Origin: Streptomyces sp. NBC_00539 | GTDB taxonomy: Bacteria; Actinomycetota; Actinomycetes; Streptomycetales; Streptomycetaceae | DNA: 64,000 bases | NCBI RefSeq assembly: GCF_036346105.1 | Contig: NZ_CP107811.1 | Coordinates: 6,405,501 to 6,469,500, forward strand | Direction of reading: 5' to 3' | In this document: positions 17,224-26,197 of the stretch, one piece after another | Position numbering within the stretch: the first letter of the stretch is position 1 | How the letters are laid out: each line of letters starts with the position of its first letter | Made by a program: the position numbers and the translations under genes | Notes under the pieces: model-generated | The model's database searches: none | What the model was told of the DNA's origin: nothing | What the model saw: the letters and a program-made list of their open reading frames with translations, nothing else

Positions 17224-18363
17224 TCAGGTGCGGTACGCGTAGTACACCGCGTTCGGGTACGACGCGATGATGCTCGCGAGGGACTTCCGGTACGTGTTCG
17301 TGGAGTGGTAGGTGAGGTACGGCATTCCCGCGCTGCTGCGGTACGTCACCATCATGGAGTGGTCCTTGGACCCGTCCTTGTTGAAGTCCACCTGCACGAT
17401 GTCGCCGACGTCCGTCTGGTAGACGTTGGCCAGGTTCGCGGCCCGCTGGTTGGACAGCGTGAACCACGCCCACTCGTTCGCGCCGACCCAGGAGTCGGAC
17501 TGGCGGGTGCTGTCGTACCACCAGTTGCGGTAGTCCGAGGTGGAGCCCGGAACGGCCTTCCAGCCGCCGGCCTTCAGTGCCTGGCTGATGAAGTTGGTGC
17601 AGTCGCCCCCGGCGCCGGTGAACTTGCGGTACGCGGGGTTGTAGTTGCTCCAGTACTTCTCCGCGTACTTCGCCATGGCTGCGTAGTCGTACGTGCCGCC
17701 GGTCATCGCCTTGGGCTTGGACGGCGCCGGGTACTTGGTGGACGCGGGCGTGCCGTCCGGGTACTGGTTGCCGTCGTCCACGACGACGTTCGCCTTGGCT
17801 GCGACCGGCTCGTTGACCGCCACGGGGCCGTTCTCCTGGGACTTGATCGAGGTCAGCTCCCAGGCACCGCCCTTCTTGCTGGTGAGCGTGAGCTCGTAGC
17901 GCGTCCGGAAGTCGGTGGTGGCCGGCTCGTCCCCGCGCACCTTCTTGTAGGTGAGCGTGGTCTGCTCGGTGACCTGGACGGTCGCCTTGCCGCCGGTGAC
18001 CGTGGCGCGGTCGACGGCCACCCGGGTGTCGGCGCCGGTATAGGCCTCGCCGAGCTCCGCGAGCCGCGTCTTGCGGGACCGCAGCGAGGAGATCGCCGCG
18101 TCCTCGTCCTTCTTCAACTGGGCCGACAACCGCGTCTTCGCGGAGGTATGCCCGGAATTGTGGTGACCTGCCTGGTCTTCGACCAGGGCCTGGGTACGCT
18201 GCGAAAGCACGTCGTCGGCTATGCGGGCGAAGGTATCGGAGGTGGCGCGATCGGCCGCCTCGGGGCCGGTACCCGCGTTCGCGGAGTAGGCGAGCATGCT
18301 CCCGGACGCCAGGGCTACGGTCAGGGCCGCGATGGCGGCGGGCCTGAACCTCTTAGGTATCAC
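17224..18363 (-). CDS. Secreted amidase-domain protein (amidase_6 type)
   Basis: A 379-aa exported protein. The GTG start at 18363 has an AGGGG site 7 bases upstream and opens a signal peptide (PKRFRPAAIAALTVALASGS) with cleavage near SANA. A charged helical and beta region is followed by a C-terminal ~155-residue domain with YNPAYRKF, GGDCTNFISQAL (candidate nucleophile Cys) and KDHSMMVTY (candidate His). This matches amidase_6/CHAP-like cysteine hydrolases that act on peptidoglycan or other amides. It faces a PBP gene across ~200 bp. Confidence 0.8.
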   Translation of the reverse strand: MIPKRFRPAAIAALTVALASGSMLAYSANAGTGPEAADRATSDTFARIADDVLSQRTQALVEDQAGHHNSGHTSAKTRLSAQLKKDEDAAISSLRSRKTRLAELGEAYTGADTRVAVDRATVTGGKATVQVTEQTTLTYKKVRGDEPATTDFRTRYELTLTSKKGGAWELTSIKSQENGPVAVNEPVAAKANVVVDDGNQYPDGTPASTKYPAPSKPKAMTGGTYDYAAMAKYAEKYWSNYNPAYRKFTGAGGDCTNFISQALKAGGWKAVPGSTSDYRNWWYDSTRQSDSWVGANEWAWFTLSNQRAANLANVYQTDVGDIVQVDFNKDGSKDHSMMVTYRSSAGMPYLTYHSTNTYRKSLASIIASYPNAVYYAYRT

Positions 18364-18565
18364 TGTGTTTCCCCTTGTCACCCGGTACGCACGAACCGGG
18401 GGAGGGCATCTTCGCACAACTGGGCGACTCTTTCGTCACGTTCCGTTTCACCTCCGCTCGCCAGTCCCGATCCCCCTGTCCGCCGGACAGTCCGCCTCCG
18501 CTTGCCGGCCTCACAGCAAGTGCATCTAGGGTGTCCGGGAGAGAACGGCACAGGGGGCATTCCGA

Positions 18566-20731
18566 GTGGACAGGCAGGATCCGGCCGGTAGCGGGCGATC
18601 GCGGAACGGGCGGGCGGGCGCGCAGGACGCGGGCGGCGCCACGTCGGGCCGCCGGGGCGCCCCTTCGGGGGCGCGGCGCCGCCCGAAGGCGGGCGCCGGA
18701 CGCCTCGACGCCCTCAAGCGGGCAGGGGCCGGCCGGCTCGCCGCGCTGGCTCCGGCCGCCGCCGTGGCGCGCACGCAGCTGCGGCGCCTGCGGCCCGACT
18801 ATCCGAGGCCGGGCCGCAGCGGCTGGCGCCGTTGGGCACCCTCCTGGCGCCAGTGGCTCGGTGCCTGCCTGTACCTGTTCACCGGCCTCGCCGCCTTCGT
18901 CGGCCTGGCGTACGCCACCACGGAGATACCCGACGACCTCAACTCCTTCGCTCGGCAACAGGACAACGTCTTCTACTGGGCCGACGGCTCCACGATGGCC
19001 CGCACCGGCTGGGTCAGCCGCGAGGAGATGCCGCTGGACAAGGTGCCCCCCAAGGTCCAGGGAGCCGTACTCGCGGCCGAGAACGCCAGCTTCTACTCGG
19101 ATCCCGGAGTCTCTCCGTCCGGGGTCCTGCGCGCCCTGCGCGCCGCCGTGACGGGGGGCGAGACCCAGGGCGGGTCCACCATCACCCAGCAGTACGTGAA
19201 GAACGCCTACCTGAGCCAGGACCGGACCCTGTCCCGGAAGTTCACCGAGATCATGCTCGCCGTGAAGCTGGACAACCAGACGAGCAAGAAGCAGATCCTG
19301 GAGGACTACCTGAACACCAGCTGGTTCGGGCGCGGCACCTACGGCATCCAGCGCGCCTCCCAGGCCTACTACCGCAAGGACGTCTCACAGCTCACCCCCA
19401 GCGAGGGCGCCTTCCTGGCCTCCCTCCTCAAGGGCGCCGGCCTGTACGACCCGGCGCTCAGCAAGGAGAACCACGCGCGGGCCATCGAGCGCTGGTCCTG
19501 GATCCTGGACCGCATGGTCGACACCGGCCAGCTCTCGCCCGCCGAGCGGGCCACCTACACGAAGTTCCCCGAGCCCACGGGCGCGTCCCTGCCCGGCACG
19601 CCCGGCGCGCAGACCGGCTACCTGGTCGAGCTGGCCAAGGCGTACGCGGTCAAAACCGGCCATATCCCGGACGCCGAATTCGACCTCGGCGGCTACCAGA
19701 TCTACACGACCTTCGACAAGAGCCGCATGACGGCCCTGACCGCCGCCGTCCAGAACGCGCAGAAGGACTTCGACGCCGAACGGCGTCCCAACACCGACAA
19801 GAACGCCAAGATCGGCGCGGCGACCGTCGCCCCCGACGGCCGGCTGCTCGCCGTGTACGGCGGCCCCGACTACCTCAAGCAGGGCTTCAACGAGTCGAAC
19901 GCGACGACGATCCCGGCCGGCACGGCGTTCACACCGTTCGTCTACGCCGCCGCGCTGGAGGACGGGGTGCTGCGCACGCGCGGCAAGCCCCGTACGCCGG
20001 TTTCCCCTTCCACCACGTACGACGGCAACGACCAGGTGACGGTCCAGACGCCCGAGGGCCCGTACTGGGACCGCAGCGGCAAAGTGGTGAAGGGCCGCAA
20101 CGACGGCGGGCGCAGCTGGGGTCCGGTGACCTTGCGCCAGGCCGTCGCCGACTCCGTCAACACCCCGATGCTGCAACTCGGCCTCGACGTCGGCCTCGAC
20201 CGGGTGGACTCGCTCGCCGAACGTTCGGGTCTGCTCGGATCGAGCCTCGGACCGCGCATCCCCACGTTCGCCCTCGGCGAGAACTCCACCCCGAGCGCGA
20301 TCCGCATGGCCGGCGCCTACGAGACCTTCGCCGCCGACGGCATGCACACCGACCCCTACTCGGTGCGCTCGGTCACCCGCAACGGCTCCGCTCTGCCGCT
20401 GGACGCGCCGAAGCCGACCCGGGCCGTGAAGGCCACCACCGCCCGCGCGGTGACGGACGCCCTGCGGTCCGCCGTCACCGAGGGATCGGCGAAGGCGGCG
20501 GCCAAGGCGCACCCCGGTACTGCGGGCAAGACGGGAACGACCGCCGCGAACACGGCGGGCTGGTACGTGGGCAGCACCGAGAGCGAGACCACGGCCGTGG
20601 TGGTGTACCGGATGGCGCTGACCGACCTGCTGCCGCTGCCGCTGACGGGCCTGGGCGGGGACGCCCTGGGCACGCCCGGCAGCGACCGGGCGCTGCGCCT
20701 GTGGGCCGACTACATCAAGGCGGTGAAGTAG
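18566..20731 (+). CDS. Class A penicillin-binding protein with altered transpeptidase SxxK motif
   Basis: A 721-aa peptidoglycan synthase. A ~90-residue basic cytoplasmic tail is followed by one membrane span (LGACLYLFTGLAAFVGLAYA) and a glycosyltransferase-51 domain with AAENASFY (catalytic Glu), GGSTITQQYVKN and KFTEIMLAVKLD. The C-terminal penicillin-binding domain keeps SVN (Ser530-Asn532) and KTG (Lys655). However, the expected SxxK motif reads Thr453-Ala-Phe-Thr456 in AGTAFTPFVYAAALEDG. Both the nucleophile Ser and the general-base Lys are therefore changed. The glycosyltransferase is probably active; cross-linking activity and beta-lactam acylation are doubtful. The GTG start has an AGGGGG site 8 bases upstream. 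Confidence 0.88.
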   Translation: MDRQDPAGSGRSRNGRAGAQDAGGATSGRRGAPSGARRRPKAGAGRLDALKRAGAGRLAALAPAAAVARTQLRRLRPDYPRPGRSGWRRWAPSWRQWLGACLYLFTGLAAFVGLAYATTEIPDDLNSFARQQDNVFYWADGSTMARTGWVSREEMPLDKVPPKVQGAVLAAENASFYSDPGVSPSGVLRALRAAVTGGETQGGSTITQQYVKNAYLSQDRTLSRKFTEIMLAVKLDNQTSKKQILEDYLNTSWFGRGTYGIQRASQAYYRKDVSQLTPSEGAFLASLLKGAGLYDPALSKENHARAIERWSWILDRMVDTGQLSPAERATYTKFPEPTGASLPGTPGAQTGYLVELAKAYAVKTGHIPDAEFDLGGYQIYTTFDKSRMTALTAAVQNAQKDFDAERRPNTDKNAKIGAATVAPDGRLLAVYGGPDYLKQGFNESNATTIPAGTAFTPFVYAAALEDGVLRTRGKPRTPVSPSTTYDGNDQVTVQTPEGPYWDRSGKVVKGRNDGGRSWGPVTLRQAVADSVNTPMLQLGLDVGLDRVDSLAERSGLLGSSLGPRIPTFALGENSTPSAIRMAGAYETFAADGMHTDPYSVRSVTRNGSALPLDAPKPTRAVKATTARAVTDALRSAVTEGSAKAAAKAHPGTAGKTGTTAANTAGWYVGSTESETTAVVVYRMALTDLLPLPLTGLGGDALGTPGSDRALRLWADYIKAVK

Positions 20732-20821
20732 GGCCTGCCGGGGCCCGACGGCCTTGCGGGGCCCGGCAGGCCTTCCGGGGCCTGGTGTGCCTTCCGGAGC
20801 CCGGCGGCCTTCCGGGGCCCG
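20732..20821. repeat. Degenerate ~18-bp GC-rich tandem repeats between convergent genes
   Basis: About five imperfect copies of a GCCTTCCGGGGCCCGGC-like unit fill the gap between the PBP stop and the stop of the deacetylase-like gene. They can fold into short hairpins and may act as a two-way terminator. Confidence 0.55.
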
Positions 20822-22141
20822 CTACTTGATCAGCGCGGTCCAGTCCGGCGCCTGCGCCGGATCGAGCATCCGCAGCTGGGCCAGGACCTTAGGGTCCTGG
20901 GCGTCGAGCCAGTCCGCCAGCTCCTTGAACGAGACGCAGCGCACCTCCTGGCGCGGGCAGACGTCCCTCATCACGTCCTCGACGGCCTTCATGTAGATGC
21001 CGCCGTTCCAGTCCTCGAAGTGGTTGCCGATGAACATCGGCGCCCGGCTGCCGTTGTAGACGCGGTTGAAGCCGTTGAGGTACGAGGCGCGGGTCTGCGC
21101 CTGCCACGCGGCGAACTTCGCCGGGTCGCCCTGCGTGCTGTCGCCCGACTGGTTGTAGAGGAAGTTGAAGTCCATCGACAGGACCTGCGCCTCCTTGCCC
21201 TGGAGGGGCACGAGCTGGAGGGGGAAGTTCCATATGCCGTTCGGCTTGGAAGGCCACAGCTGGAAGTCCCCCGCGGAACTGGCGTCGTAGCGCCAGCCGT
21301 ACGGCTTGATCGCGCTCAGCAGGTTCTTCTGCCCCTCCAGGCACGGCGCGCGGCCGCCGACCACTTCCCGGTCCGGGTCGAAGGGCAGCGGCGCCTCCTT
21401 CGTGAACCCGGTGTTGGTCTTCCAGTTCTTGACGAAGGAGTACGTCTGGTCTATCTCGCTCTTCCACTCGGCGGGACTCCAGTCCCCGCCGCCCTTGGGG
21501 CCGCAGAAGTGCCCGTTGAAGTGTGACCCGATCTCGTCGCCGTCGGCCCAGGCGCCGCGCAGCTGGGTGAGGGTGGACTTCACGTGCGGGACGGTCGGGT
21601 ACGAGATGGCGGCCGAGCCCGGGTTGTGCTGCGGCGGGTGGTAGAGCGTCTTCTTGTTCTCCGGCAGCAGGTAGATGCCGGTGAGGAAGAAGGTCATGTG
21701 GGCCTTGCTCTCCTGGGCCACCTGACGGAAGTGGGAGAAGAGGTGGTCGTCGCCTTCCAGCGCGCCGTCCCAGGAGAAGACCACGAACTGCGGCGGCTTC
21801 TCGCCCGGCTTGAGCCGCTCCGGCTTGAGCTGTCCCGGCTGCGGCCCGGTGTACGAGGTGGAGCCGTCCCCCAGCACCTTGACCTTGCCGTCCCAGGGCT
21901 GCTCCGGTCCCTTCGCGGCCGCAGCCCCGTCGGCCGCGGCACCTGGGCCGGCGAGCTTGGCGTCGCTCCGGGCGGATCCCGAGTCGCCGAGGGTGAAGGC
22001 GTACGCGGTGGTGGCGGCCCCGCAGAGGGCGATCACGGCCACGGCTATGCCCAGGCGCCTGCGGTTCTGCGCCTTGCGGCGCACCTTACGGCTGCTCCGG
22101 GACTCCGCCCGGGTGCCCGCGGCGGCGTCGGTGTCGGCCAT
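20822..22141 (-). CDS. Membrane-anchored polysaccharide deacetylase-like (NodB fold) protein
   Basis: A 439-aa protein. A basic N terminus precedes one hydrophobic segment (LGIAVAVIALCGAATTAYAF, ~30-49), then a linker and a NodB-like domain. FVVFSWDGA stands in place of the TFDDG motif with its metal-binding Asp, and EIGSHFNGHFC supplies the H-x3-H pair. It may deacetylate peptidoglycan or another glycan. The central region is longer than in standard CE4 enzymes and the usual second Asp is replaced by Gly, so activity needs care. It is convergent with the PBP gene and has a good ribosome site (GGGGGG). Confidence 0.75.
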   Translation of the reverse strand: MADTDAAAGTRAESRSSRKVRRKAQNRRRLGIAVAVIALCGAATTAYAFTLGDSGSARSDAKLAGPGAAADGAAAAKGPEQPWDGKVKVLGDGSTSYTGPQPGQLKPERLKPGEKPPQFVVFSWDGALEGDDHLFSHFRQVAQESKAHMTFFLTGIYLLPENKKTLYHPPQHNPGSAAISYPTVPHVKSTLTQLRGAWADGDEIGSHFNGHFCGPKGGGDWSPAEWKSEIDQTYSFVKNWKTNTGFTKEAPLPFDPDREVVGGRAPCLEGQKNLLSAIKPYGWRYDASSAGDFQLWPSKPNGIWNFPLQLVPLQGKEAQVLSMDFNFLYNQSGDSTQGDPAKFAAWQAQTRASYLNGFNRVYNGSRAPMFIGNHFEDWNGGIYMKAVEDVMRDVCPRQEVRCVSFKELADWLDAQDPKVLAQLRMLDPAQAPDWTALIK

Positions 22142-22287
22142 CGCTATCGTCCCCCCTGCTCACCGCAGCAGGGCCGCGCGTGGATGGTTCATACGAATAT
22201 AGAACTTGTCGGCACTCCTCCCGCACCCAAGCCCCCTCCCGTGCGTCGCTTCACAGCCAACCCACAGCCCCGGGGGGTGGCGCAAAG

Positions 22288-22321
22288 GCGACGCCCCCTG
22301 CCGTGCGGCAGGGGGCGTCGC
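22288..22321 (-). terminator. Hairpin terminator of the small secreted peptide gene
   Basis: A perfect 15-bp stem (22288-22302 with 22307-22321) with a 4-base loop lies just past the stop of the gene at 22334. It would end its leftward transcript before the deacetylase-like gene. Confidence 0.8.
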
Positions 22322-22333
22322 GGTTCGTCACCG

Positions 22334-22537
22334 TCAGTTGTTCGAGCCCACCGTGTTGTCGTGGCCGGCGTTGAACACGTCGTCGGCCGCGAACTGGAGC
22401 CAGTTGCCGAAGACGAACGTGTACGAGGGCTCGGGCTGGTAGTTGACGGTCACGTCGGCGCAGGCGACGGAGGCACCGCCGAGGAGGAGGGCGCCGGCAG
22501 CGGCGAGGACGGTGACGAGAGAGCGAACAGAACGCAC
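22334..22537 (-). CDS. Small secreted peptide of unknown function
   Basis: A 67-aa protein: a signal peptide (SLVTVLAAAGALLLGGASVACA) is followed by a mature part of ~40 residues. The mature part is rich in aromatic residues and Asn (YTFVFGNWLQF; NTVGSNN at the C terminus), with no Cys after cleavage. It is not a chaplin or a rodlin. It has its own hairpin terminator and lies in an AT-richer patch, so it is likely well expressed. A role at the cell surface is a guess. Confidence 0.65.
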   Translation of the reverse strand: MRSVRSLVTVLAAAGALLLGGASVACADVTVNYQPEPSYTFVFGNWLQFAADDVFNAGHDNTVGSNN

Positions 22538-22732
22538 GAATCCACCTTTTTCGAGCGAGTAAGGGCACCTCGAAAGGTAGGGAGGGGTCGCTTCGGAGTC
22601 TCGACACCTGCCCGACTCGTGACGAATTCAACCCGAATGGCGGAGTTACCCCTTTCATGAATCTTCGGCCCGCACCGAGCAGCCCGGGCTCCCGGCCTGC
22701 TTGCAGCGCGGGTCCGCGGAAGCCGGAGGAGA

Positions 22733-24187
22733 ATGGGGAGCAGCCCATGGAGGGCCATGAGGGCCATGTTTTCCCTACTGCGATCGGCGGCCCGCCGCTC
22801 GTTGGCCGCGGTGCTCCTGAGCACGGCGGTCGCGTGGGGCTCACCCGTCGCCACTGATGCCGCTGTCGCCCCCGCCCCCGCCTCGGCGGTCCGGGCGGCG
22901 GACGACAGGTACATCACGCTCGATCCGGCCGCGGGACGGGCGGGCAGCCGGGTGGGCGTCCACGGCTACGGATTCGGTGCCTGTCATACGTATCCGTCGC
23001 CGGAGACCACCGGGCCGGGTACCACTCCCGAGCCCACCCCGGCCGTGATCGAGGTGACCTGGGACGGCGACACCACCCCCAGCGTCGTCACGGCCGACGA
23101 CCAGGGCACCTTCGAGACCGACGTCACGGCTCCTTCCGACGCGACCGCGGGCACCTACGACGTCACCGCCCGGTGCACGGTCAACTCGAAGGTGAAGGCG
23201 GTCGCGCAGTTCACGGTGACGTCCGAGCCGGCCCACGAGCCGGCCCTGGCGCTGGACCCCGCGCAGGGGCCCGCCCGGGCCACGGTGACGGTGACCGGCT
23301 CAGGGTTCGAGGACTGCGTCCCGGACGGCGGCAGCGCCGGGGGATCGGGCGGTACGGTCACCCTGACCTGGGACGACGACCCGCTCCCGCCCGATCCGCC
23401 CGGGGAGTTGGACGTCGCGGACGGCTCGTTCAGGGCCGACGTGAGCGTTCCGGCCGATGCGGACGCGACGAATCACCAGGTCACAGCGGTCTGCGTCGGG
23501 CACGAGCAGCTCACTGCGCAGGCGGACTTCACGGTCACCGACACCCCTGGGCCCGCCACGGGGCCTGAGGTGACGCTCCGTCCCGACTCGCTCCCGGCCG
23601 GGGGCGGTCTCGTCACGCTGTCCGGTTCGGGCTTCGACTGCTCACAGGTGGACCTGCTGTGGGACGGGGAGCCGCAGGCCACGGTCGACGCCGCAGCGGA
23701 CGGGACCTTCGAGGCCCAGCTCACCGTGCCGTCGGATGCCGGCGAAGCCTCGTACACGGTACGGGGCCAGTGCGCGACGCAGCCGGACACGGCCGCCGAA
23801 GCCGTGTTCACCGTTACGGGCGCGGGCCCCGTGACTCCCACCCCGACCCCGACCCCGACGACCGCGACGCCCACCCCGAATCCGAATCCGAACCCCAACC
23901 CCAACCCTGACTCCGAGCACACCGACGGAGGGGTCCCCGCCGGCCTGGTCGTCGGGACGAGCCTGTTCGGCCTGGCCCTGCTGGCCGCCGTCGGCGCCGC
24001 GTTCCTCAGCCGCCGCCATCGGGGCCCCCGGTGGGTCCGCGGCCACCTCACATCCCGCCTGCGACCCACCCCCGCCGCGACGGGCGTGACCCAGCCGCCG
24101 GACACCGGGCCGCCGGCCCGCACCGTACGGCTGGAACCGCACCCGGACCCCGGCGAGCAGACCGTCGAGGAGGAGGACGACCCATGA
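22733..24187 (+). CDS. Surface protein with Ig-like (IPT/TIG-type) repeats and C-terminal anchor helix
   Basis: A 484-aa exported protein. After a signal peptide come three Ig-like units, each opening with a motif such as LDPAAGRAGSRVGVHGYGF or LDPAQGPARATVTVTGSGF and containing paired Cys and TWDGD/LLWDGE strands. A Thr-Pro then Asn-Pro repeat linker (about residues 365-395) follows. One transmembrane helix (AGLVVGTSLFGLALLAAVGAAFL) ends in a basic stop-transfer stretch and an acidic cytoplasmic tail. The first ATG (22733) has GGAGG only 3 bases away; ATGs at 22748 and 22757 are alternatives. Its stop overlaps the next gene as ATGA. It is probably an adhesin or stalk-like surface protein. 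Confidence 0.75.
   Translation: MGSSPWRAMRAMFSLLRSAARRSLAAVLLSTAVAWGSPVATDAAVAPAPASAVRAADDRYITLDPAAGRAGSRVGVHGYGFGACHTYPSPETTGPGTTPEPTPAVIEVTWDGDTTPSVVTADDQGTFETDVTAPSDATAGTYDVTARCTVNSKVKAVAQFTVTSEPAHEPALALDPAQGPARATVTVTGSGFEDCVPDGGSAGGSGGTVTLTWDDDPLPPDPPGELDVADGSFRADVSVPADADATNHQVTAVCVGHEQLTAQADFTVTDTPGPATGPEVTLRPDSLPAGGGLVTLSGSGFDCSQVDLLWDGEPQATVDAAADGTFEAQLTVPSDAGEASYTVRGQCATQPDTAAEAVFTVTGAGPVTPTPTPTPTTATPTPNPNPNPNPNPDSEHTDGGVPAGLVVGTSLFGLALLAAVGAAFLSRRHRGPRWVRGHLTSRLRPTPAATGVTQPPDTGPPARTVRLEPHPDPGEQTVEEEDDP
23833..23907 (+). repeat. Hexanucleotide repeats coding for Thr-Pro/Asn-Pro linker
   Basis: Consecutive (ACCCCG) and (AATCCG/AACCCC) units encode the PTPTPT and PNPNPN spacer of the surface protein. 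Such arrays vary in length by slippage. Confidence 0.7.
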
Positions 24188-24879
24188 CCACGGCTCCCGT
24201 TGTCGAGCCCCTCACCGTCCGGGCCCTGCTGCTCGGCCGCGAGGAACGCGCCCCTGACGCACTCGCCGAGACCCTGCACGCCCACCGCGCTGCGGCAGGG
24301 GTCATCCCCGGCGGCCGCGGCCTGACCCCGGCGGCCGACCGGGCCGTCGGGATCGAGCTGGCCACCGTGGTGAACGGCTTCCTCGACCTTGATCTCGTCA
24401 CCCTGGTGGCAGCGGGCTGGTCCAGGTACCAGGCACTGACGGAGGCCGCCCGCCGGACGCATCGCCACCCAGGGAGCGAGGAGGTCGTCGCCCTTGCCAC
24501 CCACACCATCACCTCCGCGCACCACCCGTCGGTGGACCTCCTCGTGGACGGCGCCCCCACCGCCACCGTGGGGGTGGACCTCACCGTGGTCTTCAAGATC
24601 ACGGGGCTGGTGGCCGTGGTCCGGGACGGGCTGCTGGTCGCGGTGCGCAGCGGGCAGTGCGCGGTCGAGGCGAAGCTCGCCGTACGGGACATCGTGGTCG
24701 CCTCGCGGAAGGGGAGGCTGGACCTTCCCGCCACGCTGCGCCTGCGTGAACCGGTGGACCTGATGCCGCACCGCGCAGCGCCACCACCGCCGCCTCGTCC
24801 TCCCACACCCCCACCGGCGCCCCCACCGCCGCCGCCCGTCCGCTGGGGGCATGTCGATGGTCAGGGCGACCGCCGGTGA
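24184..24879 (+). CDS. Unknown protein coupled to the Ig-like surface protein
   Basis: A 231-aa soluble protein whose ATG overlaps the stop of the surface-protein gene (ATGA), so the two are translated together. The first ~190 residues combine an Ala-rich helical part with a beta-rich part (DLLVDGAPTATVGVDLTVVFKITGLVAVVRDG); the tail is a Pro-rich stretch. No signal peptide or catalytic motif is visible. The coupling suggests that it works with the cytoplasmic tail of the surface protein. I do not recognise the family. Confidence 0.65.
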   Translation: MTTAPVVEPLTVRALLLGREERAPDALAETLHAHRAAAGVIPGGRGLTPAADRAVGIELATVVNGFLDLDLVTLVAAGWSRYQALTEAARRTHRHPGSEEVVALATHTITSAHHPSVDLLVDGAPTATVGVDLTVVFKITGLVAVVRDGLLVAVRSGQCAVEAKLAVRDIVVASRKGRLDLPATLRLREPVDLMPHRAAPPPPPRPPTPPPAPPPPPPVRWGHVDGQGDRR

Positions 24880-24951
24880 TCTCGTTCGACTCCATGGCGG
24901 GGCCTGCCTTCCCACGGACTTCCGGGGCTCGTCGGGCGGCGCACCGACCGG

Positions 24952-26187
24952 TCAGCGGGTGGCCCGGGCCGGGACGGTGAAGGCCAGTTGGGTGGCCACG
25001 GCCAGGAAGTCCCGGGTGAACTCCGCCATGGAGACGACCGCCTTCGACAGCACCGCGGGCGTCGCCGCCAGCGCGGACAAACCTACCCGGCCCGCGGCGG
25101 CCAGGCCCGCGATCACCCCCGCCTCGACGGCCACCCAGACGAAGAGGGCCAGCAGAGCCGTCGCGCCGAGGCCGGCCAGGAACTCCTCGCCGGCCCTCGT
25201 GAAGAGCCGCCGGTCCGCCTGCATCAGCGTGACGAGTTCCGGCACGAGCGTGGGGCCCGGCGCCCGTTGCTTGCGCTCCCACTCCCGTACCGCCTGGTTC
25301 ATCCGCTCCCGGACGCTCTTGGGGATCAAGGAGCTGTCGAACTCTGCCCGGTGTACGTGGTACAGGACCAGCCCGTCATAGCCCGGGCGGCCGGTCTCCG
25401 GCCGCGGATACTCCGTGAAGCGGGCCCGATTGGTGGGCCAGAAGCAGAGCCAGTCGGAGACCACGTCCTTCCCGCTCGTGGTGTCGATGTGCAGGGGCAG
25501 CGGCAGCAGCATGAGGGCGGGATGCAGCCGCCACGTGCTGGCCCGGGCGCTGACCCGGAAGGAGCGTTGCATCCGTGCCAGTTCGAGGCGCATGCGGACG
25601 GCGCAGGGATCCTCCAGGATGGACAGTTTGCTCTGGAGTTCCTTGTACGTGTCGAGGCCGCCCTTGCGGGTGCCGACCTCCACCTCCTCCATGCCGAGCT
25701 CCCCGCCGTAGGACTGGAGCCCGAGCATGTCCGGTTTGAGCAGACCGCCCGGCGTGAGCTTGCGCACGGCTTCGATCAGTACGCCTGCCGGAGTCTTTGC
25801 CGCGGGGTCGAGCAGCTTCTGGAACTCCAGGACCTTCGCGGGCGAGATGGGGTTGCGGAAATCCTCGCTCAGCACCTGCAAGGCCATCCGCAACACCGGA
25901 TCACTGGGCTGGACGGAGAGCCGCTTGTAACGCGCACCTTCCCCGCCGGACATCGGGGGCCGGCCGCCCTGGCCCTTCTCCTGGCCCGCGATGAGGTCGA
26001 AGACCTCCTGCAACCGGTCCAGCTGGTGGGTGACATGGGTGGAGCCCGGCAACTCCGCCACGTACCGGCCGAAGTGGTACCTGACCCAGACTTCGGCGGC
26101 GATCCACTCCCACCCGGTGAGCAGCGCGGGGTCCCTCTCGCCCAGGAGCTCGCAACGGGTCTCCTCGTCCAGTTCGTCGACGGGCAC
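24952..26187 (-). CDS. Unknown 411-aa protein with C-terminal membrane segments
   Basis: No recognised family. Residues 1-320 are soluble and charged, with many Trp, Arg and Leu. Around 335-380 there are one or two hydrophobic segments (ATALLALFVWVAVEAGVIAGLAA and a following Ala-rich stretch). It starts 10 bp after the stop of the 929-aa gene and so forms an operon with it. The pair probably acts together at the membrane. Confidence 0.65.
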   Translation of the reverse strand: MPVDELDEETRCELLGERDPALLTGWEWIAAEVWVRYHFGRYVAELPGSTHVTHQLDRLQEVFDLIAGQEKGQGGRPPMSGGEGARYKRLSVQPSDPVLRMALQVLSEDFRNPISPAKVLEFQKLLDPAAKTPAGVLIEAVRKLTPGGLLKPDMLGLQSYGGELGMEEVEVGTRKGGLDTYKELQSKLSILEDPCAVRMRLELARMQRSFRVSARASTWRLHPALMLLPLPLHIDTTSGKDVVSDWLCFWPTNRARFTEYPRPETGRPGYDGLVLYHVHRAEFDSSLIPKSVRERMNQAVREWERKQRAPGPTLVPELVTLMQADRRLFTRAGEEFLAGLGATALLALFVWVAVEAGVIAGLAAAGRVGLSALAATPAVLSKAVVSMAEFTRDFLAVATQLAFTVPARATR

Positions 26188-26197
26188 TGCGCCCCCT

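Noticed and set aside
23833-23907. CRISPR-like or regulatory tandem repeat
   Set aside because: The repeats are in frame and code for the Thr-Pro/Asn-Pro linker of the surface protein.
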